43,947 nt of DNA from Spirochaetota bacterium. Lineage in GTDB: Bacteria; Spirochaetota; Leptospiria; Turneriellales; Turneriellaceae. The notes beneath the pieces were generated by a model. That model had not been told where the DNA came from. It saw only the letters and a program-made list of their open reading frames with translations, and did no database searches. The position numbers were made by a program, and so were the translations under genes. The stretch's first letter is position 1; the number at the start of each line of letters is the position of its first letter. The DNA lies in the NCBI GenBank assembly GCA_963205035.1, contig CAUJII010000065.1:1-43947 (forward strand). The letters run 5' to 3'. Of the stretch, positions 16,114 through 25,554 are shown in pieces.

Positions 16114-18135
16114 TCACGGACCGGGCGACACACAACGAACATAATAACTACTTGTCTTAAGGCTGGGGGGGTTGAGACCATTGAGGAAAAAGACGTGCCA
16201 CGCGTTCGTCGTATTGTTCACATACGTAGTAGACGACCAATAATTGCTAGCAACTGTTGCCGGGAAAAGAGCGGTATCAATAGCAGGGTTAACTTTATTC
16301 TTATCGACAATGCTCAAAAGCTCGTTCATCGAAGGCAGTCGCCACGTTTTTCCAGCGAGCGTTAAGTTTTTGCATGTGTCGAGCGCGGTTTGCCAAGTTT
16401 GGGTGGAAGCTGTCCCTGTTCCACAATTGGTACCCGATAGACCCACACTACATTGTTGCCAAATAAGCCCCGTTTTGCTATCAGTTACGGTGCCATTACC
16501 GTTGTCGGTAAAGGGGGCTGGGGAGGCATACGGACCAGGCGTCACACAACGAACAGAATAAATATTTGTCTTAGGGAAGCTGTAGTTGTAGCCAAACCCG
16601 AAAGCGGCGAGCCACGCGTTTGAAGTATCGAACACATACGCAGTAGACGACCAAGAGCTAGCAACCGTCGCGGGAAAATACGCCGCCGTAATCGATGGGT
16701 TAAACACCCCATAATCTATAATCGTTTCCAGTTCTGCACTGGTCGGCAACCGCCACGTCTTAATGCCCGCATAGCCCGCCCCGCTGTTGGCGGTATTAAG
16801 TGCCGCGCATTGGTTCACGGCGTTGTTCCAACTCATCGTCGAAGCGGTGCCGGTGGCACAGGTGGCTCCCGACAGCCCTTCACTACAAGTTTTCCATACT
16901 AAACCCGTCGTGTTGTCTTTGGTGGTGTAATCGCTTGTGTACGTCGCATGCTGTGTGGGCCCTGTGAAACTGCGCGCGTTGGGTGTGTTGGCGAAGTCAC
17001 CGTCTTGACCGGTAATCGTCTGTGGGCAAACCGCCATGGCACCATCCCCACTGGCTCCCGAACTGCACGTCGTCTGCCCCGTATCGGCAATCGTGAAATT
17101 GCGACCCGCCCATGTTGTTTTGAATGTCTGCTGCACTTGCGCTGCGATGGTGTTCCCTGCCCCATCTTTCAAATCAGCGGCGGCAATGGTATAGCGGATG
17201 TTCGAGTTCTCGGGAAACCAATACCAACTTAGAGTAATCGTGAGCGTGTCGTTCGTGGCCGATGTGGCGCCCCACGTAAACGTGCTGCCGGTGTTGGGTG
17301 TTACAACCCAAGTGCCCGTTGCCGACTCCACCTCTGTCGTGAGGGTAGGCGTGGTCGTCTGCATGCTCTCTGAAAACTGCAGCACAATTTTTGCCGTGCA
17401 GGGGGCACCACTGCACACAGCGACACCGGTGGCCGAGTTGGTGGGGGTTGAGGCGATTAACATCGGAATACCGGCTTTACCGTTTATCGAAACGCCTGTG
17501 GCATAGTTAGTCGCTTGGTCGTACGCAAACGCTTTGTAATAATAAATGGTGCCGTCGGTTAAACCCGTATCCATTATAGAGGTACCCATGGCGTTAAAAA
17601 CTACCGTCCCGTCGGTGGGCCCCGTGGGGTCGCTCCCCAATTTGCGGAGCACTTTGATACCCGCTAAATCGCTGTCGCCAGGGTTAGTCCACGAGAGAGC
17701 AATTTGGCCGTTGTACGTAATAATTTTGAGGTTCGTTACTGGGCCCGGTGCTGTGTTGTCGAACGTGTACACCCCGCTCGTCACGGCTGAGTCATCCATC
17801 TCTGCCTTGCAAGCCATCGCCTTGATGTTGAGGCCATTGGTAATGGGAGTTACCGCCGCGCTATAAACTGTACCCGCCGCGCACGCTGTTTTCGTGGCGG
17901 CGCATGAAGGGGATGTCCCATCTGTTGTGTAGCAGAGCGTCGCCCCCGCTGTGTCGGTTTGAATGGCCACGTTTGCGGGCAACGGATTGAAAGGCCCGGC
18001 AGGTGGAGTGAATGCCGGTGCGGCGACTTGCCCCGGCGGGGTCTTTTTCGCATCTTTGTCAGATTGGTTTAGATAACCATTACAGGTTGCCACACTTAAA
18101 GAAAGCAACGCGAATAAAAAAATCTTAAATTTCAT
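16114..18135 (-). CDS. Multidomain surface lipoprotein with two Lcl/DUF1566 domains
   Basis: The protein is 673 residues. MKFKIFLFALLSLSVATC suggests lipidation at Cys18. About 40-125 is a chitobiase-like/FN3_7 repeat (TDTAGATLCYTTDGTSPSC). About 130-225 is fibronectin type III-like (APGPVTNLKI...ALSWTNPGDSDLAG). About 230-345 is a Big_5-like Ig domain (STPTNSATGVAV...LQFSESMQ). Two DUF1566/Lcl domains follow, each with DNTTGLVWKTCS or DSKTGLIWQQCS, TWRLPS/TS and ending in VRCV(T/S)PGP; the C-terminal fold is C-type-lectin-like. It is probably surface-exposed and binding, with the ligand unknown. GGGGG about six bases before ATG 18135 supports the start. It overlaps the upstream barrel gene by 11 bases, so the two proteins are probably made together. 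Confidence 0.85.
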   Translation of the reverse strand: MKFKIFLFALLSLSVATCNGYLNQSDKDAKKTPPGQVAAPAFTPPAGPFNPLPANVAIQTDTAGATLCYTTDGTSPSCAATKTACAAGTVYSAAVTPITNGLNIKAMACKAEMDDSAVTSGVYTFDNTAPGPVTNLKIITYNGQIALSWTNPGDSDLAGIKVLRKLGSDPTGPTDGTVVFNAMGTSIMDTGLTDGTIYYYKAFAYDQATNYATGVSINGKAGIPMLIASTPTNSATGVAVCSGAPCTAKIVLQFSESMQTTTPTLTTEVESATGTWVVTPNTGSTFTWGATSATNDTLTITLSWYWFPENSNIRYTIAAADLKDGAGNTIAAQVQQTFKTTWAGRNFTIADTGQTTCSSGASGDGAMAVCPQTITGQDGDFANTPNARSFTGPTQHATYTSDYTTKDNTTGLVWKTCSEGLSGATCATGTASTMSWNNAVNQCAALNTANSGAGYAGIKTWRLPTSAELETIIDYGVFNPSITAAYFPATVASSWSSTAYVFDTSNAWLAAFGFGYNYSFPKTNIYSVRCVTPGPYASPAPFTDNGNGTVTDSKTGLIWQQCSVGLSGTNCGTGTASTQTWQTALDTCKNLTLAGKTWRLPSMNELLSIVDKNKVNPAIDTALFPATVASNYWSSTTYVNNTTNAWHVFFLNGLNPPSLKTSSYYVRCVSPGP

Positions 18136-18814
18136 AATTTGCCCCCACTAAAATTTGTGTCCCTAAAAAGAAGTGACCGTCGTCGATGAAGAATTGTTGC
18201 CGTAGCCCCGTGGTGAGTCCCCAGCGTTGGTTGAAATTCAATTGGTAGCGCATGCCGAGTTCTGCAAGCCCCATGCCGAAATTATTTTTGTTATCGATCA
18301 TGCCGCCTGCATAGCCGCCGGTCGCCAAAACTGCGACGCTGTGCTTGCCGTGCGCCCACGCGCTGTACGTGAGCCCCGCCTGCGCACTCATCGCCCATGC
18401 GGGGATTGTCTCGGCTAAAAAGCGCCCTCCGTCTAAGAGAGTAACTATTCCCATTTTTTGTAAAAAACCCGTTTTGAATATGCCATGGTACGCTGCGGAA
18501 AGATGCAAACCCGCCATGCCGATTTTTTCCGTGGAAACGACTTTGTCGGCGTAAGGCATGCCGCCCGACGCGCCCAAGGTAAACGTGAATCGTTTGGCGG
18601 GGGCATTCAGCGTTGCAGCGACGTCTTCAGGATTCGGGGCTTCTTGACTCATGGGAGTAGTCGCTTTGCCTTTGGCGCCTTTTGTAGGCACAGCCATTTG
18701 TATTTTTTTATTTGTTTTTGCGGGCGCGTTGGTCTGCGCAAGTAAAGGAAGAGAAAAAATAAGAAAAGAGAAAACTGCTATGCAAGCGAGTTTTATTGGT
18801 GTAGTCTTGCTCAT
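18125..18814 (-). CDS. Putative outer-membrane beta-barrel protein
   Basis: The 229-residue protein has a classical signal peptide (MSKTTPIKLACIAVFSFLIF, cleavage probably near LLAQ). A low-complexity Lys/Pro/Thr linker reaches to about residue 65. The rest shows alternating amphipathic strands rich in Gly and aromatic residues (FTFTLGASGGMPYADK, AGLTYSAWAHGKHSVAVLAT, LGMRYQLNFNQRWGLTTGLRQQ), as in small eight-stranded barrels. I do not recognise a named family. ATG 18814 is supported by GGAGG eight bases upstream; the longer frame lacks support. A TTGACA and an AT-rich palindrome lie just upstream. The 3' end overlaps the DUF1566 lipoprotein start, indicating an operon. Confidence 0.75.
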   Translation of the reverse strand: MSKTTPIKLACIAVFSFLIFSLPLLAQTNAPAKTNKKIQMAVPTKGAKGKATTPMSQEAPNPEDVAATLNAPAKRFTFTLGASGGMPYADKVVSTEKIGMAGLHLSAAYHGIFKTGFLQKMGIVTLLDGGRFLAETIPAWAMSAQAGLTYSAWAHGKHSVAVLATGGYAGGMIDNKNNFGMGLAELGMRYQLNFNQRWGLTTGLRQQFFIDDGHFFLGTQILVGANYEI

Positions 18815-18841
18815 ATCGACGGCCTCCGTGTAAGAGGAACA

Positions 18842-18868
18842 AAGATATATATATCTATAATTTGTCAA
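18842..18868 (-). promoter_or_regulatory. Candidate promoter for the two surface-protein genes
   Basis: On the minus strand TTGACA (18868-18863) is followed 15 bases later by TATCTT (18847-18842). A 12-base perfect palindrome GATATATATATC (18844-18855) overlaps the -10 region and could be an operator or simply an AT-rich melting zone. It lies about 30 bases before the barrel-protein start codon. Confidence 0.5.
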
Positions 18869-18898
18869 TAGCAAAGCGTGGGCAAGATATCATTCCCC

Positions 18899-18992
18899 AC
18901 CGTAGAGACGCCCCACCGGTGCGTCTCCCAACAAAATGCGCCCTGCCAACAAAATGCCCCTAAAATCAGAGACGCCTCACCGAGGCGTCTCT
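18899..18992. repeat. Double-hairpin element, copy 2, at the end of pgeF
   Basis: GAGACGC pairs with GCGTCTC near 18904-18927. AGAGACGCCTC (18968-18978) pairs perfectly with GAGGCGTCTCT (18982-18992). The linker has AAAATGCGCC and AAAATGCCCC as in copy 1. The second hairpin directly follows the pgeF stop and is followed on the minus strand by GATTTTAG, so it may serve as that operon's terminator. Confidence 0.82.
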
Positions 18993-19694
18993 TTACCCTG
19001 CCTGATTTATACGGCGCCCTTTATGAGTTCGATAGATTAGCGCAAAATTGCGATCAGAATCCCCCGCGCGCGCAGAGTACCAGTCGGCACTCGTCAACGT
19101 GTCGGCACTCTGCCAGAGAATCCGTTCGCTCTGAACACCCAACGCATCAAATTCCGCCACGAGGACTGCTTTAAGGTCGAGTAGGTATTTGCCGTTTTCA
19201 AGCGGCGTCGACGCCATGGGATTGAATTCGTTCCGAACGTCTTCGTCCACTTCGTAGGATGTCTGTGCAATAAAAGGTCCCACAACAAATTGCAAGTCTT
19301 GCGTCTTAGCTCCCACGACGGCCAGCGCTTTCGAGAGAGCTTTCTTCTTGAGGCCACGCCATCCCGCATGGACGGCACCCAAAATATTTTCAGTACGCGA
19401 AAGAAAAAGAATCGGTATGCAGTCCGCAGTGCGTATGAGAAGTCCGGTGTTGTCTTCGTGAGTGAGAAGAATGTCGGCCTCGCCCACACAACGTATTCCG
19501 CTTCCTAAGCCGTCGACAACCGCAACGCTATCGCCATGGACTTGGTCGGCGTAGTTTAAGCTCGCAAGCCACGGCCGCAGATCGCGGAGTTTTTGATAGC
19601 ACTCCGGTAAATTTTTTGCTGCAAATTTTTCGTCTTTGCCAATAAACTCCGTGACTGCAATGCCGAAAGGTGTGATGAAGCGCGAAAAAAACAT
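18993..19694 (-). CDS. pgeF: Peptidoglycan editing factor/purine nucleoside phosphorylase family (YfiH, laccase domain)
   Basis: The 233-residue protein is of the multicopper-polyphenol-oxidase-like (DUF152) family. Members have been reported to correct mis-incorporated peptidoglycan precursors and to act on purine nucleosides. The conserved metal and active-site motifs are ADQVHGDSV, RTADCIPILF and GAVHAGWRGLKKKA, with VGPFIAQTSYEVDEDV later. I start at ATG 19694 ([14 protein letters not shown]), which overlaps the lepA stop in TGATG. A longer frame reaches into lepA but has no homology. It is translationally coupled to lepA. Confidence 0.85.
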   Translation of the reverse strand: MFFSRFITPFGIAVTEFIGKDEKFAAKNLPECYQKLRDLRPWLASLNYADQVHGDSVAVVDGLGSGIRCVGEADILLTHEDNTGLLIRTADCIPILFLSRTENILGAVHAGWRGLKKKALSKALAVVGAKTQDLQFVVGPFIAQTSYEVDEDVRNEFNPMASTPLENGKYLLDLKAVLVAEFDALGVQSERILWQSADTLTSADWYSARAGDSDRNFALIYRTHKGRRINQAG

Positions 19695-21502
19695 CAGTCG
19701 CCGGTTTTCAGAACAGACAAGAACGCCTCTTGTGGGATTTCCACCGAGCCAATCATCTTCATCCGCTTCTTGCCTTCTTTTTGCTTTTCCAAAAGTTTTC
19801 TCTTGCGTGTGATGTCTCCGCCATAGCACTTTGCGGTCACGTTCTTGCGGAGCGCGCTAATAGTCTCGCGTGCAATGACTTTGCCTCCAATCGCCGCTTG
19901 GATTGCAATTTGGAATTGGTGTTTCGAGATATGCTCTTTAAGCTGTTCGATGACTTGCCTTCCGCGGGTTTCCGCCGCGTTCTTGTGCACAATCATCGAG
20001 AGCGCATCGACACGGTTTGCGTGGACCAAAATATCGAGCTTAACGAGCGTACTACGTCTATACTCCGCAAATTCATAATCGAGGCTTGCGTACCCGCGCG
20101 AGACGCTCTTTAGGCGGTCGTAAAACTCAAAAATCATTTCGGCCAAAGGCACAAGGTAGATAATCTGCACCGTTGTTTGGTCGAGATAATTGAGAGAAAC
20201 ATTTTCGCCGCGCTTGTCGGCCAAGAGTTGGAGGATGGCTCCCATGTATTCCGAAGGAGATATGATCGAAACCTTCACATAAGGCTCTTCGATGCGATCG
20301 ATTTCTCCGGGATCGGGAAACTCCGCCGGGTTGTTGAGCGTCATCATCGGCTTGTGCTGAAAATAAATATTGTACGTCACCGAAGGCGCGGTCGTGAGAA
20401 GGTTCAATCCAAACTCGCGCTCGAGACGCTCTTGCACAATCTCCATGTGTAAGAGCCCTAAGTAGCCCACACGAAAACCAAACCCTAAGGCTTCGGAACT
20501 TTCGGGTTCGTAAATAAGTGCCGGGTCGTTCAACGCCAGCTTGTCCATCGACTCTTTGAGAAGCGGGTAGTCGTCTCCATTTACAGGGAAAAGACCTGAA
20601 AAGACCATCGGCTTCACTTCTTTATATTTGAAGAGAGGCTCTGCCGCACGCTTCGAGGCAAGAGTAATGGTATCGCCTAACATGACGTCGGCCACGTTCT
20701 TGATGCCAGTTACAATATACCCGACTTCGCCTGCCTTGAGGCTCTGCTGTGGCACGAGCTTTAATTGAGAAATACCAATTTCATTGACCGAATGCGTCAC
20801 TTCTTTGCGCATGAAAAAAATCTGCTCGCCTTTCTTGAGCTCGCCGTCGAACATACGAATTTTTTCGACAACCCCTCGGTAAGGATCGAAGTACGCATCG
20901 AAAACCAATGCGCGAATTTCTCCCACCGATTTTTCTTTCGGCGCTGGAATTTTTTCGATGACCGCCTGCATAAGCGCTTCGACGTTGATGCCCGACTTCC
21001 CTGAGACTGCAACGGCATCGTCGGGGTTGAGCCCAAGAGAGTCTGCAATCTGTCGCTTAGTTTTTTCAATATCTGCCGACGGTAAATCAATCTTATTGAT
21101 GACGGGTAAGATGTAGAGATCCGCCTCGAGCGCAAGATAAAAATTCGCCAGCGTCTGCGCTTGCACCCCTTGCGTTGCGTCGATGAGAAGAAGCACTCCC
21201 TCGCACGCGGCAAGCGAGCGCGACACCTCATAAGTAAAATCGACGTGCCCCGGAGTATCGATGAGATTAAAAAGATACGTCTCACCGTCTTCGCCTTTCC
21301 AGTAAAAAGAGGCGGAGTTACTTTTTATGGTAATGCCACGTTCGCGCTCGATGTCAAGGCTATCCAAAATTTGGTCTTTGCCGGTGCGCTCGTCGGTGAG
21401 CTTGCCCAACGCCAAGAGCCTATCGGCGAGCGTACTCTTGCCGTGGTCGATGTGCGCAATAATAGAAAAATTGCGTATATGCGTTTGGGGGATGTCTGGC
21501 AT
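19694..21502 (-). CDS. lepA: Elongation factor 4 (LepA), back-translocating ribosomal GTPase
   Basis: The protein is 602 residues from [20 protein letters not shown]. The GTPase motifs are AHIDHGKS (G1), DTPGHVDF (G3) and NKIDLPSA (G4), with RGITIK in switch I. The LepA-specific C-terminal region includes [16 protein letters not shown]-like basic sequence ([19 protein letters not shown]). EF4 acts on ribosomes during assembly and elongation. The extra 24 upstream residues in the open frame have no homology, so I use ATG 21502, although no strong ribosome-binding site is seen there. pgeF follows with a one-base overlap. Confidence 0.95.
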   Translation of the reverse strand: MPDIPQTHIRNFSIIAHIDHGKSTLADRLLALGKLTDERTGKDQILDSLDIERERGITIKSNSASFYWKGEDGETYLFNLIDTPGHVDFTYEVSRSLAACEGVLLLIDATQGVQAQTLANFYLALEADLYILPVINKIDLPSADIEKTKRQIADSLGLNPDDAVAVSGKSGINVEALMQAVIEKIPAPKEKSVGEIRALVFDAYFDPYRGVVEKIRMFDGELKKGEQIFFMRKEVTHSVNEIGISQLKLVPQQSLKAGEVGYIVTGIKNVADVMLGDTITLASKRAAEPLFKYKEVKPMVFSGLFPVNGDDYPLLKESMDKLALNDPALIYEPESSEALGFGFRVGYLGLLHMEIVQERLEREFGLNLLTTAPSVTYNIYFQHKPMMTLNNPAEFPDPGEIDRIEEPYVKVSIISPSEYMGAILQLLADKRGENVSLNYLDQTTVQIIYLVPLAEMIFEFYDRLKSVSRGYASLDYEFAEYRRSTLVKLDILVHANRVDALSMIVHKNAAETRGRQVIEQLKEHISKHQFQIAIQAAIGGKVIARETISALRKNVTAKCYGGDITRKRKLLEKQKEGKKRMKMIGSVEIPQEAFLSVLKTGD

Positions 21503-21574
21503 AGAGGGGTTCTTTGAGAGCGACTCACAGAACGAGAGTTTTTGACAGAGGGTAAAGCCAAATAGGTGTGGCAC

Positions 21575-21610
21575 GGGCGCGGGATAAATCAGGTGGGGAT
21601 TCTTACGCTT
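21575..21610 (+). repeat. Copy of the 8078 palindrome end, running into the aminopeptidase gene
   Basis: The sequence starts GGGCGCGGGATAAATC and ends ATTCTTACGCTT. It matches 8078-8113 at 33 of 36 positions in the same orientation. The right half of the palindrome is absent here. GGGCGCGGGATAAA also occurs at 22660-22673, spanning the stop codon of the same gene. Confidence 0.72.
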
Positions 21611-22672
21611 AAGAAAAAAATTGCCCTGGGCTTTCTTGTAATAGTTATTACATTAGGCGCAATAAACTTTTCCTGGGTAGGCTATGTAGCGCACCTCGCA
21701 AGACACCAAGCGGGAGTTATTTTCGGCAAGGAAAAAATCGCAGAAAGACTCCAATCTCCCACGCTCGACGCGAATGAAAAAAACCTCCTCCAAGAAACTC
21801 TGAAGATTCGCGCTTTTCTTGAAAAAGCCTACGGCCTCCAAAACTCGAAAAGCTACCGTTATTTCTACGACTTGAAAAGAAATTACTTAGGATTCAACAT
21901 CACTGTAGTTCCGCGCTTTAGTCTCAAGCCCGAAGCGTTCCATTTTTGGCCGATCGGTAGCTTCGACTACTTGGGTTTTTTTGATCTGAACTTAGCCGAG
22001 TCCTGGGCGGAGCGCTACAGAAAAAAAGGGTACGATGTGTACCTTTCCGAAATCGGAGGCTATTCCACGTTGGGTTGGTTTGAGGACCCGCTCTATTCGA
22101 CGCAGCTCAAGGGCCGCGCGGTGGGGCTGGTTCTGCTCTTGGCACACGAGCTTGCGCACGAAAAACTCTATTTCAAGAACGACACGATGTTTTCGGAGCT
22201 CTTGGCGTCTTTTATTGAAAGAAAAGCAGCGCGGGCATACCTCATCGCAACGGGGCGCAAGGTGGCCAGCGAGAAAGAGAAAGAAGCATACGCACTCCTC
22301 GTTAAAACTTTTAGCGCTCGTGTCGATAAGCTCAAGATGGAGTTAGAAGCTCTATATAACCTTTCTATCGCCGACACGGAAAAACTCCACAAGAAGGAAC
22401 AGCTACTCGCCGTGTTTCGAGAGTGGCTCGTTGGCCACAAAACCCTCCGCCAAAAAATACCGGCGGCGCGCGAACTCGCTGCTATAAAAGATCTCAACAA
22501 CGCAGTTCTTGTGCAGTTCCATCGCTACAACCCCATGCGCACGCAATTTTCCACCGTCTATGAGAAGTGCGAAAAAGTTGCTCAACCGTTCGGCTGTTTT
22601 TTTGACGCTCTGGCGCCGTTAAAAGACTATACAAAGAACCAGCGCAGGGAGTGGTTAAAGGGCGCGGGATAA
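21593..22672 (+). CDS. Membrane-anchored predicted aminopeptidase (COG4324-like)
   Basis: The 359-residue protein has a basic n-region (LKKKI) and one transmembrane segment (about 10-31). The remainder is extracytoplasmic. [11 protein letters not shown] and [20 protein letters not shown] are the signature of COG4324 predicted aminopeptidases: a HEXXH-like zinc site (HELAH, 185-189) with a following Glu. [17 protein letters not shown] is also typical. The start is doubtful: GTG 21593 gives a good anchor, and GTG 21566 would add nine residues made from the repeat. No clear ribosome-binding site is seen at either. It is divergent from lepA. The physiological substrate is unknown. Confidence 0.8.
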   Translation: MGILTLKKKIALGFLVIVITLGAINFSWVGYVAHLARHQAGVIFGKEKIAERLQSPTLDANEKNLLQETLKIRAFLEKAYGLQNSKSYRYFYDLKRNYLGFNITVVPRFSLKPEAFHFWPIGSFDYLGFFDLNLAESWAERYRKKGYDVYLSEIGGYSTLGWFEDPLYSTQLKGRAVGLVLLLAHELAHEKLYFKNDTMFSELLASFIERKAARAYLIATGRKVASEKEKEAYALLVKTFSARVDKLKMELEALYNLSIADTEKLHKKEQLLAVFREWLVGHKTLRQKIPAARELAAIKDLNNAVLVQFHRYNPMRTQFSTVYEKCEKVAQPFGCFFDALAPLKDYTKNQRREWLKGAG

Positions 22673-22712
22673 AAAAAGGTTGACGCTGGTAATAAAAAAG
22701 TATGACTCAAGT

Positions 22713-22958
22713 ATGAAAATTGCGATTTCGATCCCTGACGATATTTCCGCATGGATAACGCAAGAAGCAAAGAAAAAACAAATTTCGCGTAGCCGCATCA
22801 TCGCCCACGCCCTCGGTGAATATCGGCAGCGACAGAGAAATCATAACTTGCTCTTGAAACTCAATGACGCACTCGACGGAGCAAACGAGAGCCCATCCAC
22901 TCGCACGACCTATAGAGCGAACCACCGCCGTCTCATCAAAAATGAGGATCGATTTTAA
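22713..22958 (+). CDS. Ribbon-helix-helix antitoxin (MazE-like)
   Basis: The 81-residue protein starts MKIAISIPDDISAWITQEAK and continues KKQISRSRIIAHALGEY, a ribbon-helix-helix DNA-binding fold with the beta strand first. The basic/Asn-rich C-terminal tail would bind the toxin. ATG 22713 is chosen because the fold starts there. The toxin ATG (22942) lies inside this gene, 17 bases before the end of its stop codon. It probably autoregulates the pair. A TTGACG at 22680-22685 is a possible but weak -35. Confidence 0.8.
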   Translation: MKIAISIPDDISAWITQEAKKKQISRSRIIAHALGEYRQRQRNHNLLLKLNDALDGANESPSTRTTYRANHRRLIKNEDRF

Positions 22959-23295
22959 CCAAGGAGATATCTACTGGATTGACCTCGCCGACCCTATCGG
23001 TTCGGGGCCAGGTTTTAGGCACCCACACATAATCATTCAAAACGATATTTTTAATCAGAGCAAAATCAACACAACCGTCGTTTGTGTGCTGTCGTCGAAT
23101 CTAAAACGAGCGGCAATTCCCGGAAACGTCTTACTTCCTAAAAAAAATACCGGACTCGCGAAGGATAGCGTCGCCATCGTCACTCAAATTGTAACCGTGG
23201 ACAAATCACAGCTTGGCGATTTTGTCGGCAGAGCAACAAGAGCCCAGCTTAAGAAAATTCTCGACGGTGTTTTGCTTATGCTACAGCCAAGTTAA
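22942..23295 (+). CDS. MazF/PemK-family toxin (endoribonuclease-like)
   Basis: The 117-residue protein has FNQGDIYWIDLADPIGSGPG followed by RHPHIIIQND, the first strands and the basic loop of MazF. TTVVCVLSSNLKRAAIPGNVLL and SVAIVTQIVTVDKSQL, then VGRATRAQLKKIL complete the SH3-like fold. Family members cleave specific short mRNA sequences. Its gene overlaps the RHH antitoxin gene. The pair differs from the PemK-like pair at 10912-11425, which has an unrelated antitoxin type. Confidence 0.87.
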   Translation: MRIDFNQGDIYWIDLADPIGSGPGFRHPHIIIQNDIFNQSKINTTVVCVLSSNLKRAAIPGNVLLPKKNTGLAKDSVAIVTQIVTVDKSQLGDFVGRATRAQLKKILDGVLLMLQPS

Positions 23296-23374
23296 ATAGC
23301 ACACACCATAGGCGTTCTTCGCGAATCTACGCGCAAAACCAAGCCCCCACCCGAACCTGCATACGGTTAAAAGA

Positions 23375-25489
23375 CTAACCTTTCTTCGCTGACGCCTTTT
23401 CTGAAATCTCTTTAGAGATGTTCGGCGGCACTTCTTCGTAGTGTTCAAACTGCATCGAGTACGCAGCGCGGCCTTGAGTGATACTTCTCAGCTCCGTTGC
23501 GTAACCGAACATTTCGGCAAGAGGAACCAGCGCATCGACGACGCGTGCATTCCCCCGTTGGTTCATCGCATTGACTTTACCGCGACGCCGGTTGAGGTCG
23601 CCCACAACATCGCCCATGTAATCTTCAGGGGTTGTCACTTCGACTTTCATGATCGGTTCGAGAAGAACGGCACCCGCCTTGCGGCAAGCGTCTTTGAACG
23701 CCATCGAGCCCGCAATCTTAAACGCGAGTTCTGAAGAGTCAACGTCGTGGTACGAACCGTCGAAGAGAGCGACTTTAACGTCGACCACAGGATAGCCCGC
23801 CAAGACGCCGGACGTGAGTGCCTCTTCAATGCCCTTGTTCACCGGCTGCACGTATTCGCGTGGCACCACACCACCGACAATCTTGTTCTCAAAAACATAA
23901 CCGCCACCGGGAGGCATCGGTTCGACCTTGATCCAAACATGGCCATACTGACCACGGCCACCGGTTTGCTTGATGTACTTGCCTTCTTGTTCGACAGCCT
24001 TGCGGATCGTTTCACGGTACGCGACTTGCGGTTTGCCGACGTTCGCCTCGACTTTGAACTCGCGCTTCATGCGATCAACGATAATTTCGAGGTGGAGCTC
24101 TCCCATACCGGAGATAATTGTTTGGCCCGTTTCTTCATCCGTCTTGATGCGGAACGTTGGGTCTTCTTCGGCCAAGCGGCTCAAAGCAATGCCCATTTTT
24201 TCTTGGTCGCTTTTTGTTTTAGGCTCAACCGCAATATGGATAACAGGATCGGGGAAGCTCATCTTTTCGAGGACAACGGGGTTTGTGTCGATACACAACG
24301 TATCCCCAGTCGTCGTGTCCTTGAGACCCACCGCAGCGGCAATCTCGCCCGTCGAAACTTGTTCGATGTCTTCGCGCGCATTCGAGTGCATCTGCACAAG
24401 GCGCCCAACGCGTTCTTTGATTCCCTTGGTGCTATTCATGATATACGAACCCTTTTTGAGAGTTCCTGAATAGACGCGGAAGTAAGTCAGTTTTCCGATA
24501 AAAGGGTCGGCCATCACCTTAAACGCCAACGCAGCAAAAGGTTCTGCGTCGTCGGGCTTGCGCAGTGCCGCTGGTTCTTCAGTCACTTCTTGATCGACAT
24601 TGAAAGCTTTTACCGGAGGAATATCGAGGGGGCTCGGCAGGTACGCGACAACCGCGTCCAAAAGAGTCTGTACGCCTTTGTTCTTAAAAGAAGAGCCGCA
24701 CAGCACAGGAAAAATTTTCATTGCGATCGTACCTTCGCGCAGCCCTGCAACCAGATCTTCATGCGAAAGATTGCCCGATTCGAGATATTTTTCGGTGAGC
24801 GTGTCGTTCACTTCGGCGACTGCAGACACCAGTTGGTTGTGGTATTCCTCCGCCATCTCTTTCATGTCGTCAGGGATGGGTTTGCGTTCAAACTTCGCAC
24901 CCAGCTCTTCGCCCGACCAAACGACCGCGTCCATCTTAACCAAGTCGACAATGCCGACAAAGCCAGCCTCGACACCAATCGGTAACTGAATAGGCACTGC
25001 GTTCGCACCGAGCCTGTCTTTCATCATGGAAACAGCGCGCAAGAAATCGGCACCCATGCGGTCAATTTTGTTCACATAGCAAAGCCTTGGAACGTGGTGC
25101 TTGTCGGCCTGACGCCAAACTGTTTCAGTCTGCGGTTCGACCCCCGCAACACCGTCGTATGCTGTTACCGCACCGTCTAAGACGCGGAGCGACCGCTCCA
25201 CCTCGACAGTAAAGTCGACGTGGCCTGGGGTGTCGATAATGTTGATCTGAATTTTCTCGCCGTTCAAATCCTTCCAAAAGCAAGTCGTTGCTGCAGAAGT
25301 GATGGTAATACCACGTTCGCGCTCTTGCTCCATCCAGTCCATGGTCGCAGCGCCTTCGTGCACTTCGCCTATCTTGTGGGATTTACCCGTGTAAAAAAGA
25401 ATGCGTTCTGTTGTCGTAGTTTTTCCGGCGTCGATGTGCGCCATGATTCCGATATTTCTGAGCTGTTTGAGGTCTACTTGTCTTGACAT
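23375..25489 (-). CDS. fusA: Elongation factor G
   Basis: The 704-residue translocation GTPase begins with [20 protein letters not shown] (G1). It has [11 protein letters not shown] in switch [22 protein letters not shown] (G3) and NKIDRMGAD (G4). Domains II-V are all present, with [13 protein letters not shown] in domain III, and [17 protein letters not shown] marking domain IV. It matches the canonical EF-G rather than the mitochondrial or tetracycline-type branches. AAGGA upstream supports ATG 25489. It is the last gene of the rpoBC-rpsL-rpsG-fusA series; no tuf follows in the window. Confidence 0.97.
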   Translation of the reverse strand: MSRQVDLKQLRNIGIMAHIDAGKTTTTERILFYTGKSHKIGEVHEGAATMDWMEQERERGITITSAATTCFWKDLNGEKIQINIIDTPGHVDFTVEVERSLRVLDGAVTAYDGVAGVEPQTETVWRQADKHHVPRLCYVNKIDRMGADFLRAVSMMKDRLGANAVPIQLPIGVEAGFVGIVDLVKMDAVVWSGEELGAKFERKPIPDDMKEMAEEYHNQLVSAVAEVNDTLTEKYLESGNLSHEDLVAGLREGTIAMKIFPVLCGSSFKNKGVQTLLDAVVAYLPSPLDIPPVKAFNVDQEVTEEPAALRKPDDAEPFAALAFKVMADPFIGKLTYFRVYSGTLKKGSYIMNSTKGIKERVGRLVQMHSNAREDIEQVSTGEIAAAVGLKDTTTGDTLCIDTNPVVLEKMSFPDPVIHIAVEPKTKSDQEKMGIALSRLAEEDPTFRIKTDEETGQTIISGMGELHLEIIVDRMKREFKVEANVGKPQVAYRETIRKAVEQEGKYIKQTGGRGQYGHVWIKVEPMPPGGGYVFENKIVGGVVPREYVQPVNKGIEEALTSGVLAGYPVVDVKVALFDGSYHDVDSSELAFKIAGSMAFKDACRKAGAVLLEPIMKVEVTTPEDYMGDVVGDLNRRRGKVNAMNQRGNARVVDALVPLAEMFGYATELRSITQGRAAYSMQFEHYEEVPPNISKEISEKASAKKG

Positions 25490-25554
25490 TTTTTTTCCTT
25501 AAAAATTAAAACTTGAAGCATGCCCACGATTTTCGACATGCCCACAAAACCCAC

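Noticed and set aside
16114-18135. DUF1566 lipoprotein as the variable protein of a diversity-generating retroelement
   Set aside because: The C-type-lectin-like fold fits, but no reverse transcriptase and no template repeat are visible. The two Lcl domains look like an ordinary duplication.
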